64,000 nucleotides of DNA from NCBI RefSeq assembly GCF_020687745.1, contig NZ_JAJEWK010000007.1, forward strand, positions 86,074 through 150,073. The letters are read 5' to 3'. Position numbers and translations under genes: made by a program. The stretch comes from Chryseobacterium sp. MFBS3-17 (GTDB taxonomy: Bacteria > Bacteroidota > Bacteroidia > Flavobacteriales > Weeksellaceae). This document shows positions 23,326-31,152 of this stretch, piece by piece; the stretch's first letter is position 1, and the number at the start of each line of letters is the position of its first letter. A model generated the notes under the pieces. The model was given only the letters and a program-made list of their open reading frames with translations. It was not told the DNA's origin and ran no database searches.

Positions 23326-23660
23326 AAACAAAAGATACAGGACTGCAGATGGTACCGGCCAGCGGTGGCAACTTTGATCTGGCTGTGGAAACGGTAAGGG
23401 ATGAACCTGGAAAGATAGTGAGCGGTCTGGTCCTGGGGCAAACCCTGGAGCAGAATATGGCTTGCATTCTGATAGCCGAGCCCGGAGACCTGAAGGGAAA
23501 CCTGAATCTGGGCGTAGGATTCAGATCTGCGCTGCTGGGTGAAAGCCTATTGGAATACAGGCACCAGATTAAAGAGCAGTTTGCAGCTGATGGTATTGTG
23601 ATAAAGCACTTGGATCTGTATGATCTGAAGAAATTCAAAATAGACGCAGAATATGAATAA
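23322..23660 (+). CDS. Baseplate wedge protein, gp25/gpW-like or gp46-like
   Basis: A 112-residue protein with a conserved-looking tail (ESLLEYRHQIKEQFAADGIVIKHLD) in the place where gp46 or gpW/gp25 wedge proteins are encoded. The N-terminal part has GLVLGQTLEQNMACILIAEPGDL-like strands. Which of the two families it belongs to is not decided by eye. It overlaps neighbours on both sides. Confidence 0.6.
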   Translation: MKTKDTGLQMVPASGGNFDLAVETVRDEPGKIVSGLVLGQTLEQNMACILIAEPGDLKGNLNLGVGFRSALLGESLLEYRHQIKEQFAADGIVIKHLDLYDLKKFKIDAEYE

Positions 23661-23919
23661 GACCATGCAAGGCCAGAATATTCTGGACGTAATTCTGCAG
23701 CAAAGTGGTGATTTTGCCACTGTGGTACGAGATGCGGCGGCTAATGACCTGAGCCTTACTGCAGATCTGGAAATAGGCACAGAAGTACAAGCCACACCCG
23801 GCAACCCGCTGCGCTACCGGAACCGACCGGCCACAGCACTGCTGCAAGCGGTGAAAGCGGCACCGGTGCTGAAAGGCATTGGATATATGGAAATAGGAAC
23901 AACATTTAGAGTATCATGA
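23653..23919 (+). CDS. Small baseplate protein
   Basis: An 88-residue protein; ATG 23653 overlaps the previous gene, and the end overlaps the baseplate J gene by four bases. It contains ADLEIGTEVQATPGNPLRYR, similar to small structural proteins of Mu-like baseplates. No precise family. Confidence 0.6.
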   Translation: MNKTMQGQNILDVILQQSGDFATVVRDAAANDLSLTADLEIGTEVQATPGNPLRYRNRPATALLQAVKAAPVLKGIGYMEIGTTFRVS

Positions 23920-24821
23920 ACCGCACAATAGCAGAAATAAAGAAAAGCATCACAACCGCATTCATCACGAATGCATCGGTGATCAGCATCTACGGACTGG
24001 ATCCGAATCAGTCTTTTGAAGATCAGTTTTCCATGGCTTCTTTCGAGAATATTTTGTTTGATATCATGGCGCTGATTGTGTGGACCATGGAAGGAATTTT
24101 CAACGTGCACAAGGCGGAGACTGCCGAAATGATTGCACAGCAGAAAGTGCCTTCATTGCGCTGGTACAGGAACCTGGCACTTCGGTTTCAGTATGGATTT
24201 AACCTGCTGCCGGAATCTGATCAGTTTTCTGACAGCATTCTGGTGGGTGGTGTAGAAGTACAAGCCACAGAAGACCATATTTCCGCTTCCAAAATTGTAA
24301 AGTATGCTGCAGTGACCAAAGTGGCCGGAGCATCCAAAATATCTATGAAAATAGCACCGGAGGACACAGATGCGGTCTTCACAAATGACCAGATGACTGC
24401 CTTTGGTGAATATATAGAAGAAACACAGGCTGCAGGAGATCATATTGTGATCGTGAACTACCTGCCGGACGTTCTGAAGATTAATTTCAGAATCGTATAT
24501 GATCCGCTGGTGCTGCTAAGTGACGGTGTGAGCATTCTGACCGGTGAAGAGCCGGTAAAAGCTGCTGTGAAGAATTTCCTGCTAAATCTGCCTTTCAATG
24601 GAGAATTGTCTGTACAGAAGTTGGAAGCTGCAGTTCTGGCCGTTGAAGGTGTGAAGGATCTGCAGAACCTGAGCGTACAGACCAAGTGGATAGAACCTGG
24701 TGTGGGTTATGGAGCTGCACAGGCTGTGAACATAAGTGTAATACCCGCATCCGGCCGGTTTACCATGCTGGATGACCTGATTGGTGAAGAAGACTGGAGT
24801 GGAATAGAATATATACTGTGA
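23916..24821 (+). CDS. Baseplate J-like wedge protein
   Basis: A 301-residue protein of baseplate J type: an N-terminal helical part (TIAEIKKSITTAFI), a middle beta part, and a C-terminal VKNFLLNLPFNGELSVQKLEAAV followed by AVEGVKDLQNLSVQ, as in gpJ/gp47 proteins. It links hub and fibres and switches during contraction. Order J then I-like is kept. Confidence 0.85.
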   Translation: MNRTIAEIKKSITTAFITNASVISIYGLDPNQSFEDQFSMASFENILFDIMALIVWTMEGIFNVHKAETAEMIAQQKVPSLRWYRNLALRFQYGFNLLPESDQFSDSILVGGVEVQATEDHISASKIVKYAAVTKVAGASKISMKIAPEDTDAVFTNDQMTAFGEYIEETQAAGDHIVIVNYLPDVLKINFRIVYDPLVLLSDGVSILTGEEPVKAAVKNFLLNLPFNGELSVQKLEAAVLAVEGVKDLQNLSVQTKWIEPGVGYGAAQAVNISVIPASGRFTMLDDLIGEEDWSGIEYIL

Positions 24822-25303
24822 TGAACATTTTCAACTTTGATGTAAGAAAATATGCGCTGCAGCTGCTGCCACCATGGCTGAGATCCGGGATGGCCATGGC
24901 CGTGGTGCTGGCCTTCGCTACACCGCTGCTGGATGTGTATATAGCCTTCACCCGGAACCGAAAGGTGAATCTGATTAAGTTGCAGTTTAATTATCAGAAG
25001 TTTTCGGTACAGAAACGTCTGAATGACGCCTTTGACCCGATAGAACGCAGAATCAGAATTGTGAATGCGGTGCAGTATGACGGTGTATATCTGTACACCG
25101 AGGCGGAAGATGATCCATTCTACAGTAAGACCGTATGGCTGCACCCGGATAATCCGGTGTACCTGCGCACGGAAGCAGAGCTGTACAGTGAATTTGATTT
25201 CATTATTGAGATCCCGGACATTAACATTAACCAGATCCAGCTGAAGGCAGAAACAGATTTCTACATTTTGCCAAGTAAGCGGTATCAAATTGTAATCATA
25301 TAA
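24821..25303 (+). CDS. Tail protein I-like baseplate component
   Basis: A 160-residue protein; the ATG at 24821 overlaps the preceding TGA, preferred over the GTG at 24818. The N-terminal part has a hydrophobic helix (MAMAVVLAFATPLLDVYI) and the middle LNDAFDPIERRIRIVNA. Its position after J corresponds to tail protein I/gp48. The sequence match itself is weak. Confidence 0.6.
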   Translation: MNIFNFDVRKYALQLLPPWLRSGMAMAVVLAFATPLLDVYIAFTRNRKVNLIKLQFNYQKFSVQKRLNDAFDPIERRIRIVNAVQYDGVYLYTEAEDDPFYSKTVWLHPDNPVYLRTEAELYSEFDFIIEIPDININQIQLKAETDFYILPSKRYQIVII

Positions 25304-25305
25304 CC

Positions 25306-26136
25306 ATGAAACTATCATTTAATTTTCTCCAGACCGGCGGGGTTCCGCTTACCAATGACCTCATGGCACTCATTGAGGAGTCTTATGGCATCTTTGAAGT
25401 GCTGGGCGATCTGGCGGGGCATCAGACGATACTTGCCGGCTGTGAGCCGGTGACGCCTGGGAGCAATACGCTGACGCCCGGAATAGTGGCAATAAGCGGA
25501 AAACTGTACTATTTTGAAGGCGGCGTGCAGACCTCGGAGGTCTTCATACACACGGAGCAGATCCAGAAGGTTTTTGAGGATCAAACAACGAAGACACTCA
25601 TTGAAGTGAAGACCGTGAGATTTGGTGTGGCAGTGCCGCCGAATGCGTACACCTGGGCAAATTTTGTTCGGCTGAAGAAACTACTTCAAATGCAGGACAT
25701 GGCAACACAGACTGCGCTTAATGCCTTAATTACCCGTGTAGAACTATTGGAATTGAAAACCGCACCGGTGATCAATGGCGGCATTGTTTGGCCATGGAAC
25801 AAGCCGGTAGCCGACATACCGGCCGGCTGGAAGGAATGCACGGATCTGCGGGGTAAGGTGATTGTAGGACGTGATCCCAACGACGCTACTTTTTCCGCTT
25901 TGGGCGGCAATGTCGGCAGCAAAACGCACCAGCTCACTATTGCAGAGATGCCAAATCATAGCCATACCTACAGCAGAACCATATTCGGGGTTCAGTCCGG
26001 GTCCGGGTCCTCTACGAACGGCAGCAAGGTATCACACGCCGTGACTGAGAATACCAGTTCTCAGGGTGACGGGCTGCCGCATAACATCATTCAGCCCAGC
26101 CGCATTTGCAATTTTATTGAACCTAATTTCCCTTAA
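25306..26136 (+). CDS. Tail fibre protein with collar domain
   Basis: A 276-residue protein. The C-terminal half is a phage tail collar domain: GWKECTDLRGKVIVGRDP, then IAEMPNHSHTYSR and a final SRICNFIEPNF. The HSH-type motif often binds metal along the fibre needle. The N-terminal part would attach to the baseplate. It starts the fibre cluster 25306-29116. Confidence 0.85.
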   Translation: MKLSFNFLQTGGVPLTNDLMALIEESYGIFEVLGDLAGHQTILAGCEPVTPGSNTLTPGIVAISGKLYYFEGGVQTSEVFIHTEQIQKVFEDQTTKTLIEVKTVRFGVAVPPNAYTWANFVRLKKLLQMQDMATQTALNALITRVELLELKTAPVINGGIVWPWNKPVADIPAGWKECTDLRGKVIVGRDPNDATFSALGGNVGSKTHQLTIAEMPNHSHTYSRTIFGVQSGSGSSTNGSKVSHAVTENTSSQGDGLPHNIIQPSRICNFIEPNFP

Positions 26137-26138
26137 CC

Positions 26139-27122
26139 ATGGCAACACCTTTAGAAACAATATACAGCTGGTTTCAGACTGGCGATTTCCCTACAGAAAT
26201 GCAATTTCAGCAGACTTTTGCGAGCTTCCGGCATAAGGATGAAGCTATCACAGCCGGGGAGATTGAAGGATTGGCTGAGATGTTTAACGGCACGGCTTCG
26301 CTCTCGGTAGTTATTAGCCACATAGAGGATCCTGCGGCGCATATAGACTATTTAGCTACAGCGAATGCAGATAACATTACCGGTGACAATCTGTACAGCT
26401 GGCAGGTAGCTTTAGGCATTACGGATATTGCCACTGTGGATTCAGATGTGGATGAGGGTAATGTGTACACCAAGGAGCAGGTAGATGGTTTTGTTGAGTT
26501 TCTGCAGCTGCAGGACAACGCTAATTTTGAACTCATAGACAATATAATTCTACGATTAGAATCTAACGATTTGGATCTGGACGAGCTGCAGGAGATCGTA
26601 GATTATATCAAAGATAACCGTGAGCAAATAGAACTCATACAGGGGCTGCCGGTGGGCGATGTGAATGACAGTGATGTGCAGCTTACTTATGATTTCACCG
26701 GCTTTTCCTCTGCAACAAACCAGCGGCGGTTTAATATGGACGTAGCCATACATGTGCAAAACAAACTGGACAGCACCGAGAAAGGTGCACCCCTGGGAGT
26801 GGCACCGCTGGACAGTAACTCCCAGATCGATCCCGGACATCTACCTTCATTGAACGTACAGATCATGACCTATCTGAAGGAGCAGTTTGTGGAGGATGAA
26901 ATTACCGTCACCGCTGGAATGATATCTACTTATGTGGTCAATGCATCACTGACTGAAGATGTTGATGAGGCTTTGGAACGCAGTGTATTTTACAACGGCG
27001 TTTTTGTGCCAAAATCCATGTGCACGTTATCTGGTCCTCATATAGAAATAGATCTATCGGCATTACTCATAGAGCCAAATGCCGGCGATTTCCTTGTAAT
27101 CAAATATTATAAATTATCATAA
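26139..27122 (+). CDS. Tail fibre or fibre-attachment protein
   Basis: A 327-residue protein directly after the collar fibre. It has an N-terminal MATPLETIYSWFQTGDFPTE segment typical of Bacteroidetes phage fibres, coiled-coil-prone middle, and a C-terminal domain with ITVTAGMIS that reappears in the next gene product. It probably forms a trimeric fibre section. Confidence 0.7.
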   Translation: MATPLETIYSWFQTGDFPTEMQFQQTFASFRHKDEAITAGEIEGLAEMFNGTASLSVVISHIEDPAAHIDYLATANADNITGDNLYSWQVALGITDIATVDSDVDEGNVYTKEQVDGFVEFLQLQDNANFELIDNIILRLESNDLDLDELQEIVDYIKDNREQIELIQGLPVGDVNDSDVQLTYDFTGFSSATNQRRFNMDVAIHVQNKLDSTEKGAPLGVAPLDSNSQIDPGHLPSLNVQIMTYLKEQFVEDEITVTAGMISTYVVNASLTEDVDEALERSVFYNGVFVPKSMCTLSGPHIEIDLSALLIEPNAGDFLVIKYYKLS

Positions 27123-27135
27123 TTGATCAATAACC

Positions 27136-28065
27136 ATGGCAAAGAAAATAAGACAGGTACAGGTAGAAAACCTTAGCGAAGACCTGTCGACATTAAACAA
27201 CAAGAGAGTAACCGGCGTATCATTCTCCGGAACTACAACCAAAACGCTTACCGTAACCTTCAGTGATGCCACCACCATCACGGGGACTTTCACGGATTTG
27301 AATACCACCTATCCGACGCTTACGGAAGCCCTGCTTAATACCGGAACCTCCACGGCTGCCAGCGTTGTGTCTGCGAAGGTTATGGCAGATTACATTAACA
27401 GCCGCCTATCTGCTGTATTTACACACAAGGGAACGGTGGCTAATTATGGTGCTCTACCTACTGTGGGAATGCAAGTGGGAGACACTTACAATGTAGCTGC
27501 CGCATTTACGCAGGGAGCGGAGAATTATCCTGCCGGAACGAACGTGGCTTGGAATGGAACCAGCTGGGATCCACTGGCCGGATTTGTAGACACGTCTATC
27601 TTCCTTACAGCGGAGACCGATCCAAAAGGTGTTTCAGCGGTTTCGGTAACCGGCGGTTCCACGAAGACCATCACGATCACGCTCCGTGATGCTACAACCA
27701 TCACCGGCACGTTTGCGGATGATAATACCACGTACGCTCAAGGTACGCTGGCACTGCTTAATACCGGAACCGAGACTGTAGGTAAAGTCTGGACGGCAAA
27801 GGATATCGCTGATTTTGTGGCCGGCAAACAGGTGACAGTAAAGCACGAACTTACCACCGTGACGGCGGGGATGATATCCGGGGGCAATGTAACCATACCG
27901 CTCACCGGAACATTCAGTGACAAGTTCCGGGTGCTGGCGTTTTTGAACGGTGTGAAACAGCCTGTGGCGGCTCAGACTAAATCAGGTTCAAATTTAGTTT
28001 TTGCGAATGCGTCCCTGCCAACTCCCATCATCGCCACGGATGAGATAGAACTGTATTATATCTAA
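27136..28065 (+). CDS. Tail fibre protein with internal repeat
   Basis: A 309-residue protein with two related segments of about 60 residues: VTGVSFSGTTTKTLTVTFSD with LNTTYPTLTEALLNTG (about residues 20-75), and VSAVSVTGGSTKTITITLRD with DNTTYAQGTLALLNTG (about 163-225). The end domain (TTVTAGMISGGNVTIPLTG) resembles the end of the preceding protein. Beta-rich fibre architecture is likely. Confidence 0.75.
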   Translation: MAKKIRQVQVENLSEDLSTLNNKRVTGVSFSGTTTKTLTVTFSDATTITGTFTDLNTTYPTLTEALLNTGTSTAASVVSAKVMADYINSRLSAVFTHKGTVANYGALPTVGMQVGDTYNVAAAFTQGAENYPAGTNVAWNGTSWDPLAGFVDTSIFLTAETDPKGVSAVSVTGGSTKTITITLRDATTITGTFADDNTTYAQGTLALLNTGTETVGKVWTAKDIADFVAGKQVTVKHELTTVTAGMISGGNVTIPLTGTFSDKFRVLAFLNGVKQPVAAQTKSGSNLVFANASLPTPIIATDEIELYYI

Positions 28066-28069
28066 TAAC

Positions 28070-29116
28070 ATGGCCAAGAAGACGAGATTCGCCCAAATAG
28101 GTGGCGGTACGGCATCGCAATTCGTTAAAGGTGATGGGACCTTTGATTCCAGCGCGTATGCGTTTCAGACCGGTTCTAATGGTACAGGACCATGGTCACA
28201 TGGCGCACAACTTATCATAAATAATGGTGCTGCTACCGCTCACACATTGAATGCCGCCGGAGCGACTGTTTCATTACTGGATGCTACAAATGGTCATGGA
28301 ATGGGTTATCTCAACACAGCTGGAACAGCCACAGGAAACCCATCCGCTGACTGGTATTACCGAATTAAGATGCTTCACCCGAATTTAGCCGGATACAATG
28401 GGCAGATAGCGCTACAAATGACAGGATTAGGTTCTGGCTCATTATGGTTCAAGAGTGTTGAAAATGGAACTGATTTGGGTTGGAGACAAGCTGTGGACAC
28501 GGGTACAGACCAGATGATTCCGGCTAAAAAAAGATACATTTCTACCGGTAATTCATTTACTGACCATGCATTAGAAGTTTATTCTACATCGGCAGCAGAC
28601 CCAGGTATAGCATTTCATAAAGCAGGTGTTTTTGGGGGAGTATTAAAACTAACTTCAACTGGGTATCAGTTCATGGATATTTCTGGGACTGGTTTTAGGC
28701 CTGTAGAAGCTGATGGCTTTGTACATAGAGCATACGGAGGCAATAACCCCAACAGATTGCTGGATTCTGCTGGTGGAATGGTGGTTATAGGCGATGACCT
28801 TACCAGGGAAGGCAACGGATTACGACTGAATCCAAGGGATGAAGATTTAGTACCAAGCGGCGGCTGGTTTGATCACTCAGAGCAGGCCTCAAAGTTAGTG
28901 TACCTAAGATCAAAGGCCGGTGAACCATTCGATTTATATGAGATATCACATAGGACCAGATTAATACTGATCAATTATGATGGCTCTGCATTATCTTCTA
29001 TTAACATCAACGGTAATTACATCCGGAAGCTATCGCCCATGACCAAAGTGAGTTTATATGTTACACCTGGAGATGAGTATATATTTTATGACGAAACGCA
29101 AATTGAAATTTTCTAA
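28070..29116 (+). CDS. Distal tail fibre, probable receptor-binding protein
   Basis: A 348-residue protein. The first 35 residues (MAKKTRFAQIGGGTASQFVK then GDGTFDSSAYA) match the attachment start of phage fibres. After about residue 40 the gene becomes AT-richer than its neighbours, and the protein is Gly/Ser/Asn-rich. The last fibre gene commonly holds the receptor-binding tip, so an exchanged tip is likely. Confidence 0.72.
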   Translation: MAKKTRFAQIGGGTASQFVKGDGTFDSSAYAFQTGSNGTGPWSHGAQLIINNGAATAHTLNAAGATVSLLDATNGHGMGYLNTAGTATGNPSADWYYRIKMLHPNLAGYNGQIALQMTGLGSGSLWFKSVENGTDLGWRQAVDTGTDQMIPAKKRYISTGNSFTDHALEVYSTSAADPGIAFHKAGVFGGVLKLTSTGYQFMDISGTGFRPVEADGFVHRAYGGNNPNRLLDSAGGMVVIGDDLTREGNGLRLNPRDEDLVPSGGWFDHSEQASKLVYLRSKAGEPFDLYEISHRTRLILINYDGSALSSININGNYIRKLSPMTKVSLYVTPGDEYIFYDETQIEIF

Positions 29117-29117
29117 A

Positions 29118-29171
29118 ATGAGAATATTACTAATGCTGGCGCTGTTGTTCCGGCTGTATAAGAGGGATTAA
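29118..29171 (+). CDS. Tiny hydrophobic peptide ORF
   Basis: ATG 29118 to TAA 29169-29171, 17 residues (MRILLMLALLFRLYKRD). A hydrophobic helix with basic end, just before the lysis genes. It is too short to be sure of translation; an antiholin- or holin-like peptide is conceivable. Confidence 0.2.
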   Translation: MRILLMLALLFRLYKRD

Positions 29172-29189
29172 AAAACAAAACTAATAACC

Positions 29190-29795
29190 ATGAAAAACCT
29201 ACTCATAGCCCTGCTGCTTATGTTTTCTGCGTCCTGTGCGACGCAGAAGCATAAGAGCAAACAGGCAAACCAATCAGAAGCCAAAAAAATGGAAACCACT
29301 TCCACAGACCGGCGCACCGATTTGGAAACCGCACAAGCGGTCACCAGAACTGATTCTGCAGCGCAGAAAACAGATCTTGTGAGAAACATGGAAGTGAGTT
29401 CCATATTGCAGAATTTAACGCTAAAAAACAGCGGTAAATGCGCAGAAGGTGGTGAGATTCGGTTTCTGAAGTTCACAGATGCCCAGGGCAATACCACGGA
29501 GGTGCCAGTGAACGACAATACGGAACTTGATTTCAGTGCCGGTGCGCATTTGCAAAAGGAAAACATCCAGCTGAAGGCCGAGCTGCAAAAATCACAGAAC
29601 ATTAATGAACAACTGAATGCCCGACTGCAGGTTGCAGACCAGCAGAACCGGCAGAACCGGGAAGAGTTCAGCACATCTTCCAAAGCCACAGATCTGGACG
29701 TAGAACGCAATTCATTCATGTCCTACGTTTGGACGGTGCTGATAGCTGTGCTGCTGTGGGAAATAGGGAAATTCACCATAAAAAAACTAATTTAA
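29190..29795 (+). CDS. Unimolecular spanin (probable)
   Basis: A 201-residue protein with a lipoprotein signal (MKNLLIALLLMFSASC, acceptor Cys16), a long polar periplasmic part with coiled coil (about residues 125-160), and one C-terminal transmembrane helix (SYVWTVLIAVLLWEIGKF, about 178-195) with a short basic tail. Outer-membrane lipid at one end and inner-membrane helix at the other is the design of one-protein spanins, which fuse the two membranes at lysis. The endolysin gene follows after two bases. Confidence 0.72.
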   Translation: MKNLLIALLLMFSASCATQKHKSKQANQSEAKKMETTSTDRRTDLETAQAVTRTDSAAQKTDLVRNMEVSSILQNLTLKNSGKCAEGGEIRFLKFTDAQGNTTEVPVNDNTELDFSAGAHLQKENIQLKAELQKSQNINEQLNARLQVADQQNRQNREEFSTSSKATDLDVERNSFMSYVWTVLIAVLLWEIGKFTIKKLI

Positions 29796-29797
29796 CA

Positions 29798-30223
29798 ATG
29801 CCACAATTCAGCAAAAGAAGCCTGCAGAACCTGAAAGGTGTACATCCAGATCTGGTGAAGATCCTGGAAGCCGCAATAAAGGATAGTCCGGTAGATTTTA
29901 CCATCACCGAAGGAGTGCGCACATTGACCCGCCAGCAGGAACTGTATGCGCAGGGACGCACGAAGCCGGGTCGGAAAGTAACTAATGCAGACGGTGTCCG
30001 CAATAAGAGCAGTCACCAACCCAAAGATGACGGCTATGGCCATGCGGTAGACCTGTATCCGTACTTTGACGGACAGGTACAGGTGCATCACCCGGAAGTG
30101 CCAAAAAAACAAAAGGAAATTGCAGATCACATTAAGAAAAAAGCGAAAGCGATGGGTCTGAAAATCATCTGGGGTGGAGACTGGAGAAATCCGTATGATC
30201 CGCCACATTTCCAAAGGGGGTAA
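29798..30223 (+). CDS. Endolysin, M15-type peptidoglycan peptidase
   Basis: A 141-residue protein; ATG 29798 lies just after the spanin stop and is preferred to the upstream frame extension, which overlaps the spanin gene. The zinc-site pattern of L-alanyl-D-glutamate/VanY-like M15 peptidases is visible: SSHQ, GYGHAVDLYP and the terminal DPPHFQ. It cuts peptide crosslinks in the cell wall. It has no signal peptide, so it needs a holin, which is not clearly identified. Confidence 0.88.
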   Translation: MPQFSKRSLQNLKGVHPDLVKILEAAIKDSPVDFTITEGVRTLTRQQELYAQGRTKPGRKVTNADGVRNKSSHQPKDDGYGHAVDLYPYFDGQVQVHHPEVPKKQKEIADHIKKKAKAMGLKIIWGGDWRNPYDPPHFQRG

Positions 30224-30333
30224 GAAACGTCCCCCGCTTTCTAAAGTATCTCACCCCTTTAAAAACGCCCACAGGCTGCGGAGGACTTAATGTCTTCTGT
30301 GCTTGTGGGCATTTTGCGTTTTGCGGGGTGAGA
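30215..30333 (+). ncRNA. Structured region after endolysin gene
   Basis: GGGGG (30216-30220) and CCCCC (30231-30235) make a first small hairpin over the stop codon. A second, larger one closes with CTCACCCC (30250-30257) and GGGGTGAG (30325-30332), then AAAACGC (30262-30268) with GCGTTTT (30316-30322), CCACA with TGTGG, and an inner GAGGAC/GTCTTC stem. The stacked nature suggests an RNA structure rather than a terminator; there is no T-run. Confidence 0.5.
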
Positions 30334-30363
30334 GCGACAAAGATAGAAACTAATATTTTAATC

Positions 30364-31002
30364 ATGAATAAATATCACAAAATTTTAGACAAAATCCTTG
30401 CGAAAGGCAAGGTGCAGGAAAACAAGAAGGGAAACATTACTTACCTGCTGAATGAGCAGCTGCAGCTGAAGCCTGCAGACCTGCTGGAAATCTTTGAAGG
30501 GCATGGCATAGCCCGGAACAAACTGAAGACAGAACTGGATCTGTTCCAGAGCGGTGAGCGGCTTACAGAGCGTTACCGCGAAGCCGGGATCAGCTGGTGG
30601 GATTATTGCGGACCGATACTGGTGAACAGTTATCCGACGTATTTTGAACAGTTGCCGGATCTCATACGGAAGATTAACAGGGAAAAGCGAAACAGCAAGA
30701 ATTACGTGCTGTTCCTGGGCAGGAATGACACTGAGAGCAATCAGCAGCCGTGCTTATCACTTATTCAGTTTCAGGCAGATCAGGGCAAGCTGGTTGTGTC
30801 TGCGTATCAGCGTAGTTCTGATGCTAATCTGGGGCTGCCTGCAGATATCTATCACCTGTACTTAATCAGTAGGCAGATAGAACTGCCATTGCGGTCCATT
30901 ACGTTGTTCTTGGGTAATGTGCATATCTACGAGAATAATCTGGAAAGCACGGTGACGCTGCTGGAAGGTGATTCTGTGAAATTCAATTTAAACGTGAATT
31001 AA
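30364..31002 (+). CDS. Thymidylate synthase-like / dCMP hydroxymethylase-like protein
   Basis: A 212-residue protein; ATG 30364 preferred over an upstream in-frame ATG at 30328 inside the structured RNA region. It shows the thymidylate synthase core: GPIL near residue 83 (the GPxYG place), QPC with Cys130, YQRSSD with Arg150, Ser151, Asp153, LGLPADI with Asp161, and LGNVHIY with His187 and Tyr189. Cys-to-Arg spacing (20) and RSxD-to-key-residue spacing (8) equal those of E. coli ThyA. Asp161 stands where ThyA has Asn177; phage T4 dCMP hydroxymethylase has Asp there. The His after the catalytic Cys is Leu. It is shorter than ThyA (264), mainly at the N-terminus. Confidence 0.75.
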   Translation: MNKYHKILDKILAKGKVQENKKGNITYLLNEQLQLKPADLLEIFEGHGIARNKLKTELDLFQSGERLTERYREAGISWWDYCGPILVNSYPTYFEQLPDLIRKINREKRNSKNYVLFLGRNDTESNQQPCLSLIQFQADQGKLVVSAYQRSSDANLGLPADIYHLYLISRQIELPLRSITLFLGNVHIYENNLESTVTLLEGDSVKFNLNVN

Positions 31003-31011
31003 AACCAATTG

Positions 31012-31042
31012 AAAAGGGCTTTCAAACGAAGCCTTTTTTTTT
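31012..31042 (+). terminator. Intrinsic terminator at prophage right end
   Basis: AAGGGCTTTC (31014-31023) pairs with GAAGCCTT (31028-31035) and is followed by a run of T to 31042. It ends the last rightward phage transcript. Confidence 0.8.
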
Positions 31043-31074
31043 GTGATCTGCGCGCGAAATGCGTGCGTTTTTTC

Positions 31075-31127
31075 TTTACATTTGGTTTTGCGATTATTTA
31101 CATTTAGTTTTGCCGATTATACTTTCA
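31075..31127. repeat. Mu-type right end with transposase-binding repeats
   Basis: Two direct repeats, TTTACATTTGGTTTTGCGAT(TAT) at 31075-31097 and TTTACATTTAGTTTTGCCGA(TTAT) at 31097-31120, lie at the end of the phage genes, followed by ACTTTCA ending at 31127. Read from the other strand the end begins TGAAAGTATAATCGGC, a TG terminus as in Mu-like elements. A weaker third copy may run on at 31123-31143. Confidence 0.6.
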
Positions 31128-31152
31128 TTTTATTTCGAAATTACTTTAGTTG

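Larger units (their letters stand above)
1..31127 (+). mobile_element. Mu-like transposable prophage, left end outside window
   Basis: The gene set is that of a Mu-like phage of Bacteroidetes: DUF3164 and GemA-like early genes, gp36/gp37-like proteins, DUF935 portal, MuF-like protein, Mu-type terminase, contractile tail genes, lysis genes, and short repeats at the right end. The transposase pair expected upstream of position 1 is not visible. The right limit is inferred from a TG...CA-type terminus at 31126-31127, just outside two direct repeats. Base composition is richer in G+C than the conjugative genes that follow. The head block 7308-14182 runs against the rest. Confidence 0.88.

Noticed and set aside
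24153..24443. Long open frames on the strand opposite to tail genes (for example here and at 19172-20092 or 21624-22226)
   Set aside because: They are shadows of well-supported genes, lack start context and have skewed composition (runs of Cys, His, Arg).
26139..29116. Diversity-generating retroelement or invertible fibre switch
   Set aside because: No reverse transcriptase, template repeat, or inverted repeats with recombinase gene are present near the fibre genes.
30235..30345. tRNA-like or transfer-messenger RNA fold in the structured region
   Set aside because: No cloverleaf, T-loop sequence or CCA end could be placed; kept only as a hairpin region.
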